A stretch of 63,751 bases of DNA, from positions 1 through 63,751 of the forward strand of contig NZ_JBHUOR010000137.1 in the NCBI RefSeq assembly GCF_042686175.1, given 5' to 3'. A model generated the notes under the pieces. It worked only from the letters and a program-made list of their open reading frames with translations, was not told where the DNA came from and made no database searches. The DNA is from Kurthia populi. Its GTDB lineage: Bacteria; Bacillota; Bacilli; Bacillales_A; Planococcaceae. Of this stretch, positions 17,810-26,481 are shown in pieces; position 1 is the first letter of the stretch, and each line of letters opens with the position of its first letter. Position numbers and translations under genes: made by a program.

Positions 17810-19099
17810 CTAATCGACAAATTCGAATTCAAATTTCAGGATTCGTACCGTATCGCCATTTTCGATGCCATTATCGCGAAGTGCTTCATCAACACCCATA
17901 CCACGCATTTGACGTGCGAAACGACGTACAGATTCTTCACGGCTGAAGTCTGTCATTTTGAATAGACGTTCAATTGTATCGCCACTTAATACGAATGCGC
18001 CATCTTCATCGCGTGATACGACGAAGTCTGGACCTTTCGCTTCGTGTTTGTATAGAACAGTAGCATCTGTTTCTTCTTCTTCAACATCATGAAGTAAGAA
18101 CTCAGGTGTTACATCTAATAGCGCATCAATTTCGTAAAGTAGTTCTTGTAATCCTTGACGAGAAATAGCTGAAATTGCGAAAACTTTCGCTTCATCACCA
18201 ATTTTTTTACGGAATACTTCTAAGTTTTCTTCCGCATTTGGCATGTCCATTTTGTTAGCAACAATCAGCTGAGGACGCTCAGTTAAGCGTAAGTTATATT
18301 CTTCTAACTCTTTATTGATTGTTAAGTAGTCTTCATACGGGTCGCGACCTTCCATACCACTCATGTCAATAACATGTACGATAACACGTGTACGTTCGAT
18401 ATGACGTAGGAACTGATGACCTAAGCCGACACCTTGTGCTGCACCTTCAATTAGACCTGGTAAATCCGCCATTGCGAATGATTTACCTTCGCCAACTTGT
18501 ACCATTCCTAAGTTTGGAACGATTGTTGTGAAGTGATAAGCACCAATCTTCGGTTTTGCAGATGATACAACGGATAATAATGTTGATTTACCAACGCTTG
18601 GGAAACCAACTAAACCAACATCTGCTAAAACTTTTAACTCTAATATAACATTAAGTTCTTGTCCTGGCTCACCTTTTTCAGATAATTCTGGCGCTGGATT
18701 TGCAGGTGTCGCGAAACGAGAGTTCCCACGACCACCGCGTCCACCGCGAGCGATAATTGCTTCTTGGCCATCTTCAACTAAATCGGCAATTACTCGGCCA
18801 GTGCCTTCTTCTGTTACAACCGTACCTGGTGGAACAGGAACAACATATGGTTTCGCACCGCGACCGTGCGCGTTTTTACTCATCCCATTTTCACCGTTTT
18901 GTGCTTTGAAATGGCGTTTGAAACGGAAATCCATTAATGTACGTAAGCCTTCATCTACTTTGAAGACTAGGTCGCCACCTTTACCGCCGTCGCCACCTGC
19001 TGGGCCACCATTTGGAATAAATTTTTCGCGGCGGAACGCTACCATACCGTCCCCGCCGTCACCACCTTTTACATAAACTTTTACGTGGTCTACAAACAT
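17810..19099 (-). CDS. obgE: GTPase ObgE/CgtA
   Basis: Obg is an essential ribosome-associated GTPase in 50S maturation and stress control. The 429-residue protein has the glycine-rich Obg fold (1-157; GGDGGDGMVAFRREK), the G domain with GFPSVGKSTLL, DLPGLIEGA and NKMD motifs, and a C-terminal OCT domain (about 350-429). It lies between spo0B and pheB, the B. subtilis order. In B. subtilis Obg also feeds the Spo0 phosphorelay. Confidence 0.98.
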   Translation of the reverse strand: MFVDHVKVYVKGGDGGDGMVAFRREKFIPNGGPAGGDGGKGGDLVFKVDEGLRTLMDFRFKRHFKAQNGENGMSKNAHGRGAKPYVVPVPPGTVVTEEGTGRVIADLVEDGQEAIIARGGRGGRGNSRFATPANPAPELSEKGEPGQELNVILELKVLADVGLVGFPSVGKSTLLSVVSSAKPKIGAYHFTTIVPNLGMVQVGEGKSFAMADLPGLIEGAAQGVGLGHQFLRHIERTRVIVHVIDMSGMEGRDPYEDYLTINKELEEYNLRLTERPQLIVANKMDMPNAEENLEVFRKKIGDEAKVFAISAISRQGLQELLYEIDALLDVTPEFLLHDVEEEETDATVLYKHEAKGPDFVVSRDEDGAFVLSGDTIERLFKMTDFSREESVRRFARQMRGMGVDEALRDNGIENGDTVRILKFEFEFVD

Positions 19100-19102
19100 T
19101 GT

Positions 19103-19639
19103 TTAAAGTCCCTCCTTATGGGCGTAAATACTATAATACCAACGTTCTTCACAAAAAGAGGGTTCCTCTAGTTGTAACTCGGTACCTGTCAAATCAAACG
19201 AAATTGTTTTCGTTGACGTTTTCCCTATAAAATCAAATGAAATCTCAAATTCTATTTCATTCGCAAAAACATTTAATGAAAGTCGTTGTTCTACTAAAGG
19301 ATCAAGTCCCTTGTAAATTGCTTGTACAGATTGCTCTAAACAATCGCGCAAAGGCTCGTCCCATGACTCTCGCGCCGTACCTTCTATATTGCAATCGATC
19401 AATATTTCTAATGATGGAAAGCGCCACGAAGCCGTGTGGAGCCATTCAATTGTTCTTTGAATACCTAATCTATTTATATTAAAGAAAGTTTGAGACGCTT
19501 CTACGATGTCACTCATCGCAGATTGAGCGGCCTCAACCCGTTCTAAATCAAGGTTCATTTTCACAAGTTGCAGCTGATTCATAAAATCATGATGAACAAA
19601 GCGCAACACCTCATTTATCGTTAATGGCCGTTCTGTCAC
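19103..19639 (-). CDS. spo0B: Spo0B-like sporulation initiation phosphotransferase
   Basis: Spo0B passes phosphate from Spo0F to Spo0A. I start at GTG 19639, nine bases after an AAGGAG site; the frame stays open 53 codons further upstream into the rpmA terminator, so a longer form is unlikely. The 178-residue protein has the H-box RFVHHDFMNQLQLVK, matching the phosphorylated His region of Spo0B, and a degenerate ATPase-like domain. It overlaps no gene and ends 3 bases before obgE. It is the only sporulation gene kept in this window, and is slightly shorter than the B. subtilis protein (192). Confidence 0.85.
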   Translation of the reverse strand: MTERPLTINEVLRFVHHDFMNQLQLVKMNLDLERVEAAQSAMSDIVEASQTFFNINRLGIQRTIEWLHTASWRFPSLEILIDCNIEGTARESWDEPLRDCLEQSVQAIYKGLDPLVEQRLSLNVFANEIEFEISFDFIGKTSTKTISFDLTGTELQLEEPSFCEERWYYSIYAHKEGL

Positions 19640-19782
19640 AAGTACACGCTCCTTCGATGAGATGTTCATGTTTTTAGTATACCAATTTTCTATCAGAAAT
19701 GCGTTATGAAATGTGCTGAAAAGAGATGTTTCAACAAAAAAAGGACGACTCCGCATAACGCAAGCCGTTCCATTGTCACAAA

Positions 19783-19811
19783 AAAAGGACTGCAACACAT
19801 GCAGTCCTTTA
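19783..19811 (-). terminator. Terminator of rplU-prp-rpmA
   Basis: An 11-bp perfect stem (19784-19794 with 19800-19810) is followed by a T run on the minus strand, just after the rpmA stop. Confidence 0.85.
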
Positions 19812-19826
19812 GTGAGTGCTCTTAAA

Positions 19827-20123
19827 TTAAGCTTCTTGAGCTACAGGGTATACGCTAACTTTTTTCTTATCGCGGCCTAAACGTTCGAATTTAACAACGC
19901 CGTCCACTTTCGCGAATAAAGTATCGTCACCACCGCGGCCTACGTTTTCACCTGGGTAAATTTTAGTACCGCGTTGACGGTATAAAATAGAACCAGCAGA
20001 TGTAAATTGACCATCAGCACGTTTAGCGCCTAAGCGTTTTGACTGAGAGTCACGACCATTTTTAGTAGAACCTACACCTTTTTTAGATGAGAAGAACTGT
20101 AAATCTAAAGATACTAGTAACAT
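19827..20123 (-). CDS. rpmA: 50S ribosomal protein L27 with cleavable N-terminal extension
   Basis: L27 reaches into the peptidyl transferase centre. I start at the ATG at 20123, with AGGAGGTG upstream; a GTG three codons earlier overlaps that site. The 98-residue precursor begins MLLVSLDLQFFSSKKG. In Firmicutes the LxLQFF segment is removed by the Prp protease, and the cut after FF exposes SSKKG... residues needed in the ribosome. The prp gene is directly upstream. Confidence 0.97.
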   Translation of the reverse strand: MLLVSLDLQFFSSKKGVGSTKNGRDSQSKRLGAKRADGQFTSAGSILYRQRGTKIYPGENVGRGGDDTLFAKVDGVVKFERLGRDKKKVSVYPVAQEA

Positions 20124-20135
20124 ATGTTCCACCTC

Positions 20136-20477
20136 CTACATCATTTTATATTTTAACTCGATAAAATCTCCATAACTAGCAACCATTGTATACACTTGGG
20201 TTACCATTGTTTGAAGAATAATTTGCAGTTTTGCATCGGTTTCAGTGTCCAAATCAGAAGGATCGATAACGACGGATAAAAAGCCGCCCTCATCACCTTG
20301 TTCAATGCCAGGTGTGATTTGTAATAGTTGATTGATTGCATTGACTGTACCAAAGGCAATAGCTGATGCACCCGCACAAACTAAATCACGACCAGGATCG
20401 CCAGAGTAGGCATGACCTGAAAATTCAAAGCCATATGATTTGCGTTCTTCAGTAGAATGAATCTCAACAGTAATCAT
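20136..20477 (-). CDS. prp: Ribosomal-processing cysteine protease Prp
   Basis: Prp (YsxB) trims the N-terminal extension of L27. The 113-residue protein has the catalytic His in FSGHAYSGDPGRDLVCAG (His at 22, Cys at 34), with the following GASAI. It lies between rplU and rpmA as in most Firmicutes, 12 bases before rpmA. Both active-site residues and the L27 target motif are visible in the same operon. Confidence 0.95.
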   Translation of the reverse strand: MITVEIHSTEERKSYGFEFSGHAYSGDPGRDLVCAGASAIAFGTVNAINQLLQITPGIEQGDEGGFLSVVIDPSDLDTETDAKLQIILQTMVTQVYTMVASYGDFIELKYKMM

Positions 20478-20493
20478 ATTGTCACCTCACTTA

Positions 20494-20802
20494 TTAAGCG
20501 TTGATAGCTTCAACTACTAATTTAGTGTATGGTTGACGGTGACCTTGTTTACGACGGTAGTTCTTTTTAGCTTTAAGTTTGAAAACTGTAACTTTCTTTT
20601 GACGACCTTGTTTTTCAACTTTAGCTGTAACTGTTGCGCCTTTTACGAATGGAGCGCCCACTTTAACAGCGTCACCACCAACGAAAAGAACTTTGTCGAA
20701 AGTTACTACTTCACCAGCTTCTGCGTTGATTTTCTCAACGTAGATTTCTTGGCCAGCTTCTACTTTGATTTGTTTACCACCAGTTTCGATAATTGCGTAC
20801 AT
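20494..20802 (-). CDS. rplU: 50S ribosomal protein L21
   Basis: L21 binds 23S rRNA and helps assembly of the large subunit. The 102-residue protein opens MYAIIETGGKQIKVE and has the C-terminal RRKQGHRQPYTKL signature. It is first in rplU-prp-rpmA. An AAGGAGGTG site stands before the ATG and a leader of about 100 bases precedes it. Confidence 0.98.
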   Translation of the reverse strand: MYAIIETGGKQIKVEAGQEIYVEKINAEAGEVVTFDKVLFVGGDAVKVGAPFVKGATVTAKVEKQGRQKKVTVFKLKAKKNYRRKQGHRQPYTKLVVEAINA

Positions 20803-20905
20803 AACTGCACCTCCTTAATTGACTCAGACTCGCCTTCAAGCAGTGTTTCTTAACGAAAACTTTAAAACTGTTTCAGTGCGGTTGTAGCACGGGTGCTACA
20901 TAACG
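20803..20905 (-). promoter_or_regulatory. L21 leader-type 5' UTR of rplU
   Basis: The untranslated leader between the rplU promoter and its ATG starts with a perfect 8-bp hairpin (20883-20890 with 20893-20900). Firmicute rplU genes usually carry a structured L21 leader thought to give autogenous control. I infer that here from position and structure and did not fold the whole leader. Confidence 0.6.
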
Positions 20906-20911
20906 TTACAA

Positions 20912-20940
20912 ATCATACCACACCACTATATTTGCGTCAA
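20912..20940 (-). promoter_or_regulatory. Promoter of rplU
   Basis: On the minus strand TTGACG (20935-20940) and TATGAT (20912-20917) are 17 bases apart, a strong sigma-A promoter match. Transcription should start near 20905. Confidence 0.8.
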
Positions 20941-20989
20941 GAATAATTACAAAATAACTTTGGTCACATAACATTCAAACAATTTAAAC

Positions 20990-21021
20990 AGAAAAAGGAT
21001 CGCCTATAAAAGTGATCCTCT
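20990..21021 (-). terminator. Terminator after minD
   Basis: A short stem (20996-21001 with 21014-21019) is followed by T residues on the minus strand. In B. subtilis transcription would meet spoIVFA here; this window has only the terminator. Confidence 0.6.
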
Positions 21022-21036
21022 CTTAATAATATATCA

Positions 21037-21837
21037 TTATTTTTTGAACATTGATTTTAGTTTCGCAAAGAATCCCGGTTTTTGTTTATCTAATGTCATA
21101 AGTGGCACAGATTCACCTAAAACGCGACGGACAATATTACGATACGCTTTTGAAGCGCCACTTGAAGGATCCATTACAATTGGCTCCCCTTTGTTTGATG
21201 AAGCAATAACATGCTCATCATCTGGGATAATCCCAATCAATTCAATTGATAGATGTGTCGTAATCTCATTCACATCAAGTGTTTCACCACGTTCCATCAT
21301 TTCTGGACGAATACGGTTAATAATTAACTTCGGTGCTTCAACATTCGGTTCTTGTTCTAATAAACCAATGATACGGTCAGCATCGCGAACCGCAGAAATC
21401 TCTGGTGTTGTCACAACAATCGCTTTGTCAGCACCTGCTACAGCATTTTTATAGCCTTGTTCAATGCCAGCTGGGCAATCGATTAAAACAAAATCAAATT
21501 CTTGTTTCAAACCATCGATAAGTTCTTTCATTTGTTGCGGTGTCACAGATGTTTTATCGGAAGTTTGAGCTGCTGGTAATAGGAATAATAATTCATCAAA
21601 GCGTTTGTCTTTCACAAGCGCCTGGTGAACTTTACAACGACCTTCAACAACATCCACTAAGTCATAAATAATACGGTTTTCTAAACCTAAAATAACATCT
21701 AGGTTTCGTAAACCAATATCTGTATCGACTAGGCAAACTTTTTTCCCTTGAAGCGCCAATGCAGTACCTAAATTTGCAGAGGTTGTTGTTTTACCAACGC
21801 CTCCTTTACCAGAAGTAATTACAATAGCTTCCCCCAC
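21037..21837 (-). CDS. minD: Septum site-determining ATPase MinD
   Basis: MinD is the membrane-bound ATPase that carries MinC and blocks division at the poles. The 266-residue protein has the deviant Walker A KGGVGKTTTSANLG (about 11-24) and a C-terminal amphipathic membrane-targeting helix (FFAKLKSMFKK). The start is a GTG one base after the minC stop; its GGAGGA site lies within the last codons of minC, so translation is coupled. Confidence 0.97.
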   Translation of the reverse strand: MGEAIVITSGKGGVGKTTTSANLGTALALQGKKVCLVDTDIGLRNLDVILGLENRIIYDLVDVVEGRCKVHQALVKDKRFDELLFLLPAAQTSDKTSVTPQQMKELIDGLKQEFDFVLIDCPAGIEQGYKNAVAGADKAIVVTTPEISAVRDADRIIGLLEQEPNVEAPKLIINRIRPEMMERGETLDVNEITTHLSIELIGIIPDDEHVIASSNKGEPIVMDPSSGASKAYRNIVRRVLGESVPLMTLDKQKPGFFAKLKSMFKK

Positions 21838-21838
21838 A

Positions 21839-22516
21839 TTAGCTTCCTCCTTTAAACGTTGCCAAATTCGGTCTTATATTACGTAAATTTTGTAGACGAT
21901 CAATGACAATATGTCCATTGTCATGTAAATAAGCACATTCCATTTCTGGTTGCTCCGATAAAATCGTCGTTTCATTCGTCATAATTTCAATGACATCATC
22001 GACCATTAAATGCGTTGCTTCGAGCCAAGAAGCAACAATCACTGCTTCGCGATTGCCCCCCTTACCTGCATGTACAATGCCCTTCACACGTCCTAGTACG
22101 AATATACTACCTGTTGCTTCCACGCGCCCGTTCGGATTAACGTCGCCAATAACAACGACATCTCCTTCAATCTTCAATACTTGGCCGGAGCGCACGATAC
22201 CAATATATGTAGAAGATTGATGCTTTAACACTCGCTGATTGCTTTCTTCAACAGTTAAAACATCACTCTTGATTTTGGAAACAGTCACATGCTGGGTTTC
22301 TTCTACAGCTTGCAATAACTGTTTGAGTTTTTCATGTGTACAATAGCGGTTTCCTAGATGAATCTGTACATCTAAATGTTCATCATCGTCATGCTGCGTT
22401 ACTACTTTCGTTGACTGTAAAGCATCTAGTAAATCTGCAAATCCGCATTGGTCATCCAGTTTCAGCACTAGGCCTTCTTTAGTCCCCTTCATTGTTACTA
22501 GTTGCTTTGTTGCCAA
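21839..22516 (-). CDS. minC: Septum site-determining protein MinC
   Basis: MinC inhibits FtsZ ring formation where MinD places it. The 225-residue protein has the N-terminal FtsZ-interacting domain and, from about 115, the C-terminal beta-helix with GDVNPNGRVEATGSIFVLG and G-x-(V/A)-x-AG repeats. The start is TTG behind AGAGGTG. It follows mreD by 25 bases and is coupled to minD. Confidence 0.96.
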   Translation of the reverse strand: MATKQLVTMKGTKEGLVLKLDDQCGFADLLDALQSTKVVTQHDDDEHLDVQIHLGNRYCTHEKLKQLLQAVEETQHVTVSKIKSDVLTVEESNQRVLKHQSSTYIGIVRSGQVLKIEGDVVVIGDVNPNGRVEATGSIFVLGRVKGIVHAGKGGNREAVIVASWLEATHLMVDDVIEIMTNETTILSEQPEMECAYLHDNGHIVIDRLQNLRNIRPNLATFKGGS

Positions 22517-22541
22517 ACTTATACACCTCTTATTTTATAAT

Positions 22542-23069
22542 TTATAAAATGGAGCGATTTGCTCGCTGATAAGAACGATATTCTAGTAAATATTTAAAGC
22601 CGCCACCTAATAAGGCAAGGAAGATTACATTCGCAATCATCGTTGGGATTAGACGCGTATTTAAAAACTGTGCAAATGATATATCTGTAAAGCCAATCAA
22701 TGCAAAGAATTGATACAGCGCTACTTCTATAATCGCAATTAACACCAATGACAAAGTTGTTGTCACTACTAGATGTTGATGTATATATTTTACTGTAGAA
22801 CCAGCAATAAAACAAATAAATGGATATAAAAACGTATAAAGCCCTATGATATCGATATAAACAATATCATTAATCAGACCAAAAATGAGCCCGTAAATCA
22901 TCGCTTTTTTACGGTCATAATAAATAGCCATAAAAATTAAAAACAAAATTAGAAAACGTGGCACTAAATAAATCAAATGACCTTGCCACTCAATTGGTGA
23001 AAATAGAGAAAACTCGGTTTCAGCAAAGAAAAGCACGATAACGACAGCTGGAATGAGATAACGTACCAT
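22542..23069 (-). CDS. mreD: Rod shape-determining protein MreD
   Basis: The 175-residue integral membrane protein has five or six hydrophobic segments and works with MreB and MreC in the elongasome that directs lateral wall synthesis. Sequence is weakly conserved in this family; identity rests on topology and on the one-base overlap with mreC and the following minC. Confidence 0.93.
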   Translation of the reverse strand: MVRYLIPAVVIVLFFAETEFSLFSPIEWQGHLIYLVPRFLILFLIFMAIYYDRKKAMIYGLIFGLINDIVYIDIIGLYTFLYPFICFIAGSTVKYIHQHLVVTTTLSLVLIAIIEVALYQFFALIGFTDISFAQFLNTRLIPTMIANVIFLALLGGGFKYLLEYRSYQRANRSIL

Positions 23070-23986
23070 TAGTTCCCAGCTCCTGCTGTGTTATCTATTG
23101 TTGCATCTTCTGCTTTGTTTGTATTGTTACCATCGACACCATCAACAGTAGTTGTAGCACGTTTCGCAATAACAACATGATCAATCATTGAGAAGTCTGC
23201 AGCTGGTTTAACATAGGCTAATTTCGTTAAGCCAAAGTCATCTGTTGTTACTTTTGTTACTTCCCCAATTAAAACACCTTTAGGGAAAATGCCACCAAGT
23301 CCAGATGTTGTGACTTTATCGCCTTTTTTCACTGAAAGCTCTGAATCAACACGTTTTAAAATAAGTTCGCCACGCTTACGATCATAGCCTTCAATTAAAC
23401 CATTTGTTTCTTTTTTCTTATTTGCAATCGTTGCTGAAACACGATAATTCGTATTGCTTGTAGACAATAACTCAACTTCTGATGTTTGTGGTGTTGTTTG
23501 AACAACTTTACCAATTAAACCTTGGGAAGTAATAACGGCCATGTTTACTTTAACACCATCCGTAGAACCTTGGTTTAAAATCAATTTTTCTTCCCATTGG
23601 TCCGGATTACGAGCAATAACATTTGCTTGAATTGGATCATATTTGCGGAGGCTCGTTTGTTTACCAGCAAGCTTTTGTAATCGCTTGTTTTCAACATTTA
23701 ATTCTTTCACCTCTGCTTGTAATGAGCCGAATTCTTCCAAGCGCGATTTTAAACGTTTATTTTCTTCATAAGTGTTAATCATCGCATCGATATCTTTAAT
23801 AAATCCTGTAACATAATTAGTTGGCTTTGCAACAATTGATTGCGCAAAGCCAACAGTATCTTTTACGATTTTTTCAGGTAGCGATGCGTTTTGTCGATCG
23901 CGTAAGGATAAGCCGATTAATGCCACGAGTAAGATTACACCAATTATTAGAAAAATAACTTTTTTTCTGTTTAAAAATTGTGGCAT
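23069..23986 (-). CDS. mreC: Rod shape-determining protein MreC
   Basis: MreC links MreB filaments to extracellular wall synthases. The 305-residue protein has a short cytoplasmic end, one transmembrane helix (about 10-27), a coiled coil (about 65-105) and two beta-barrel domains (NQGSTDGVKVNMAV; GDKVTTSGLGGIFPKGV). The last 35 residues are a low-complexity Asn/Thr/Ala/Asp tail. It follows mreB by 13 bases. Confidence 0.97.
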   Translation of the reverse strand: MPQFLNRKKVIFLIIGVILLVALIGLSLRDRQNASLPEKIVKDTVGFAQSIVAKPTNYVTGFIKDIDAMINTYEENKRLKSRLEEFGSLQAEVKELNVENKRLQKLAGKQTSLRKYDPIQANVIARNPDQWEEKLILNQGSTDGVKVNMAVITSQGLIGKVVQTTPQTSEVELLSTSNTNYRVSATIANKKKETNGLIEGYDRKRGELILKRVDSELSVKKGDKVTTSGLGGIFPKGVLIGEVTKVTTDDFGLTKLAYVKPAADFSMIDHVVIAKRATTTVDGVDGNNTNKAEDATIDNTAGAGN

Positions 23987-23999
23987 TACTTAAACCTCC

Positions 24000-25019
24000 T
24001 TATTTCGTTTGATGACGCTTCATTAAGTCAATATGCTCTAATGCCATACCTGTACCTGTTGCTACACAATCTAAAGGATCTTCTGCGATAAATACTGGCA
24101 TGTTTGTTTCGTCACTAATGACTTTATCTAAGTTTTTAAGAAGTGCGCCACCGCCTGTTAAGACGATACCACGTTCCATAACGTCAGCAGATAATTCTGG
24201 TGGAGTTTGTTCTAATGTTTTCTTAACGCCATCAATAATTGCTAAAATTGATTCACGTAATGCATCAACGATTTCAATTGAAGAAATTTCGATTGTTTTT
24301 GGAAGACCTGTCACTAAATCGCGACCACGGATATCCATTTTTTCTTCTGGCATACCTTCTGAAGATGCAGAACCGATTTCCATTTTGATAGCTTCAGAAG
24401 TACGTTCACCAATTGTTAAGTTATATTGTTTGCGAATGTATGCAACGATTGCTTGGTCCATTGCGTCACCAGCAACACGCACAGATTCACTTGTTACGAT
24501 ACCACCTAATGAAATAACAGCTACTTCTGTCGTACCACCACCGATATCAACTACCATTGAGCCAGTAGGTTCCCAAACGGGTAAGTTCGCACCAATTGAC
24601 GCTGCAAATGGCTCTTCGATTGTGAATGCATCTTTTGCACCCGCTTGACGAGCTGCATCGATAACCGCACGTTGTTCAACTGATGTAATTCCATAAGGTA
24701 CACAAATCATTACATTTGGTTTTTTGAAGTTACTACCTGAAGCTTTCATTGCCTCTTTTAAATAATAACTAATCATTGTTGTTGTAATTTCAAAATCTGC
24801 AATAACGCCATCTTTCATTGGGCGAATTGCTACGATTGATCCTGGTGTACGACCAATCATATTTTTTGCATCGTTACCAACTGCTACGATTTCACCTGTT
24901 TGTGTATTCTTTGCTACTACTGATGGTTCGCGTAAAACGATCCCTTTTCCTTTAATAAATACCAATGTATTCGCTGTGCCGAGGTCAATACCGACATCTT
25001 TTCCACCTAATCCAAACAC
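24000..25019 (-). CDS. mreB: Rod shape-determining actin-like protein MreB
   Basis: MreB forms short membrane filaments that orient wall synthesis. The 339-residue protein has the actin-fold phosphate motifs DLGTANTLVFIKGKG (about 12-26) and DIGGGTTEVAVISLGG, and the adenosine motif LTGGGALLKN. It heads mreB-mreC-mreD-minC-minD. Organisms keeping this set are normally rods. Confidence 0.98.
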   Translation of the reverse strand: MFGLGGKDVGIDLGTANTLVFIKGKGIVLREPSVVAKNTQTGEIVAVGNDAKNMIGRTPGSIVAIRPMKDGVIADFEITTTMISYYLKEAMKASGSNFKKPNVMICVPYGITSVEQRAVIDAARQAGAKDAFTIEEPFAASIGANLPVWEPTGSMVVDIGGGTTEVAVISLGGIVTSESVRVAGDAMDQAIVAYIRKQYNLTIGERTSEAIKMEIGSASSEGMPEEKMDIRGRDLVTGLPKTIEISSIEIVDALRESILAIIDGVKKTLEQTPPELSADVMERGIVLTGGGALLKNLDKVISDETNMPVFIAEDPLDCVATGTGMALEHIDLMKRHQTK

Positions 25020-25114
25020 TTTTGTTCTTCCTTTCTCTAAAGCTGTTACTTTTAACTAGCTATCTTAAAATCATACGTTTCATTATAACGAAAAATGCTG
25101 AAAAATTACAGTCT

Positions 25115-25789
25115 TTACATAAAACCTTTCTCTTTTAAGCTAATAAATTGATGATCACCTATAATCACGTGGTCTAAAAGCTCAATTCCTAACACTTCGC
25201 CGGCATGCTGAATCCTTTTGGTAACGTCGATGTCTTCGGAGCTAGGAGTTGGGTTTCCTGATGGATGATTGTGCGCACAAATAATCGATGCTGCGGAACG
25301 TTTCACTGCTTCACGAAAAATTTCACGTGGATGGACAATACTCGCATTTAAGCTGCCCATAAAAATTGTTTGTTTATGAATCACCTGATTTTTAACGTTT
25401 AAATAAAGCACCACAAAGTGTTCCTGCTTTAAATTCGTCATATCGGACATTAAAAGTGTGGCCGCATCATCGGGTGTACGAATCGTCCAGCGATTCTGTA
25501 CTTGCTTTGCCGAAACACGTCTTCCCAGTTCAATCGCCGCTAAAAGTTCGATTGCTTTTACTTCTCCAATACCATTGATTTCAATTAATTCTTCAATTGT
25601 TGCCTCTTTTATATCGTGAAGGTGTTCAAAATGTGTCAACACATTGGCCGCAAGCTGAGTTACCGAAAGATTTTTAATACCTACGCGAAAAATAATCGCT
25701 AACAGCTCTTGATTTGTAAGCTGTTGCGCGCCATTTTGACGTAGCCGTTCGCGCGGACGATCGATTGCATGAGCATCACGAATCATCAT
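25115..25789 (-). CDS. radC: RadC family JAB-domain protein
   Basis: The 224-residue protein has an N-terminal helix-hairpin-helix region (ELIEINGIGEVKAIELLAA) and a JAB1/MPN-type metal site, HNHPSGNPTPSSEDID with the upstream Glu. Despite the historical name its role in DNA repair is not proven. In B. subtilis radC is followed by mreB in the same way. Its ATG overlaps the stop of the preceding unknown gene (ATGA), so the two are translated together. Confidence 0.95.
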   Translation of the reverse strand: MMIRDAHAIDRPRERLRQNGAQQLTNQELLAIIFRVGIKNLSVTQLAANVLTHFEHLHDIKEATIEELIEINGIGEVKAIELLAAIELGRRVSAKQVQNRWTIRTPDDAATLLMSDMTNLKQEHFVVLYLNVKNQVIHKQTIFMGSLNASIVHPREIFREAVKRSAASIICAHNHPSGNPTPSSEDIDVTKRIQHAGEVLGIELLDHVIIGDHQFISLKEKGFM

Positions 25790-26265
25790 TGCGTAACCCC
25801 CACATCAAGCAAGTTCTTCACGTAATATTGCGTATGTTTTAACACTTCATTTATATCTTGCACTCCATCAATTATAAATGACGTTGATTCTCCTAATATA
25901 TTATAACCAATATTATATAAAAAAGGTTTCCGATAACGAATATATTTTGTAATATTTTTTGAATCTTCTTGTGTATAGAATATTAATTCAACAGTTTTGA
26001 ATATTTCTGCACTCCAAATAGCTAAGGCGACTGTGATTTTATTGCATTTCACGGATTGCTCTACCGCTGAAATGATCGACAAAGCAACCTCTCCTTTTTT
26101 CCTTGTTGGTGCAAGCTGTACAAGTTGATGCACAGCTCTCGTATAAGCATCCTCAAATGTAATATCCGAAAATCGAATATAGCGTCCATATACTGGTTCA
26201 AATCGATAAGCTAGTGTACGTAATATGGTTTCACTAAATGGCTGGGGATTGATTAAGTACAACAT
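25786..26265 (-). CDS. Hypothetical protein translationally coupled to radC
   Basis: I do not recognise this 159-residue protein. It is soluble, mixed alpha/beta in appearance, with no signal peptide, membrane helix or clear catalytic motif; aromatic residues are common (YGRYIRF, YIRYRKPFLYNIGY). A very strong AAGGAGGCG site precedes the ATG, and its stop overlaps the radC start by four bases, good evidence that it is expressed. In B. subtilis maf occupies this place; the sequence does not look like Maf. Confidence 0.75.
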   Translation of the reverse strand: MLYLINPQPFSETILRTLAYRFEPVYGRYIRFSDITFEDAYTRAVHQLVQLAPTRKKGEVALSIISAVEQSVKCNKITVALAIWSAEIFKTVELIFYTQEDSKNITKYIRYRKPFLYNIGYNILGESTSFIIDGVQDINEVLKHTQYYVKNLLDVGVTQ

Positions 26266-26437
26266 ATTTAACGCCTCCTTTTCGTTATCATACGAAAAGA
26301 TTGGCTGTCATGAAAAAACCTTATACTAATCAATCGCTTTTAAAAGTGCGTCATCAGTCAATAAAGACAGCGATTTCAAAACATTTCTTAAAAATCTACT
26401 AAAAAAACAAGTTGTTCAGCTGTTCTATAAAATTCCA

Positions 26438-26474
26438 TAAAAAAAGGAATCGTCCATTTGAATGATTCCTTTTG
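26438..26474 (-). terminator. Terminator of the pilN-pilO-like pair
   Basis: A 10-bp stem (26442-26451 with 26464-26473) is followed by a T run on the minus strand. Confidence 0.8.
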
Positions 26475-26481
26475 GTGATAT

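Noticed and set aside
24100..24648. Long plus-strand ORF opposite mreB (and similar ones opposite relA, engB, tig and others)
   Set aside because: Antisense open frames arising from the codon usage of the conserved gene; no homology or start support.
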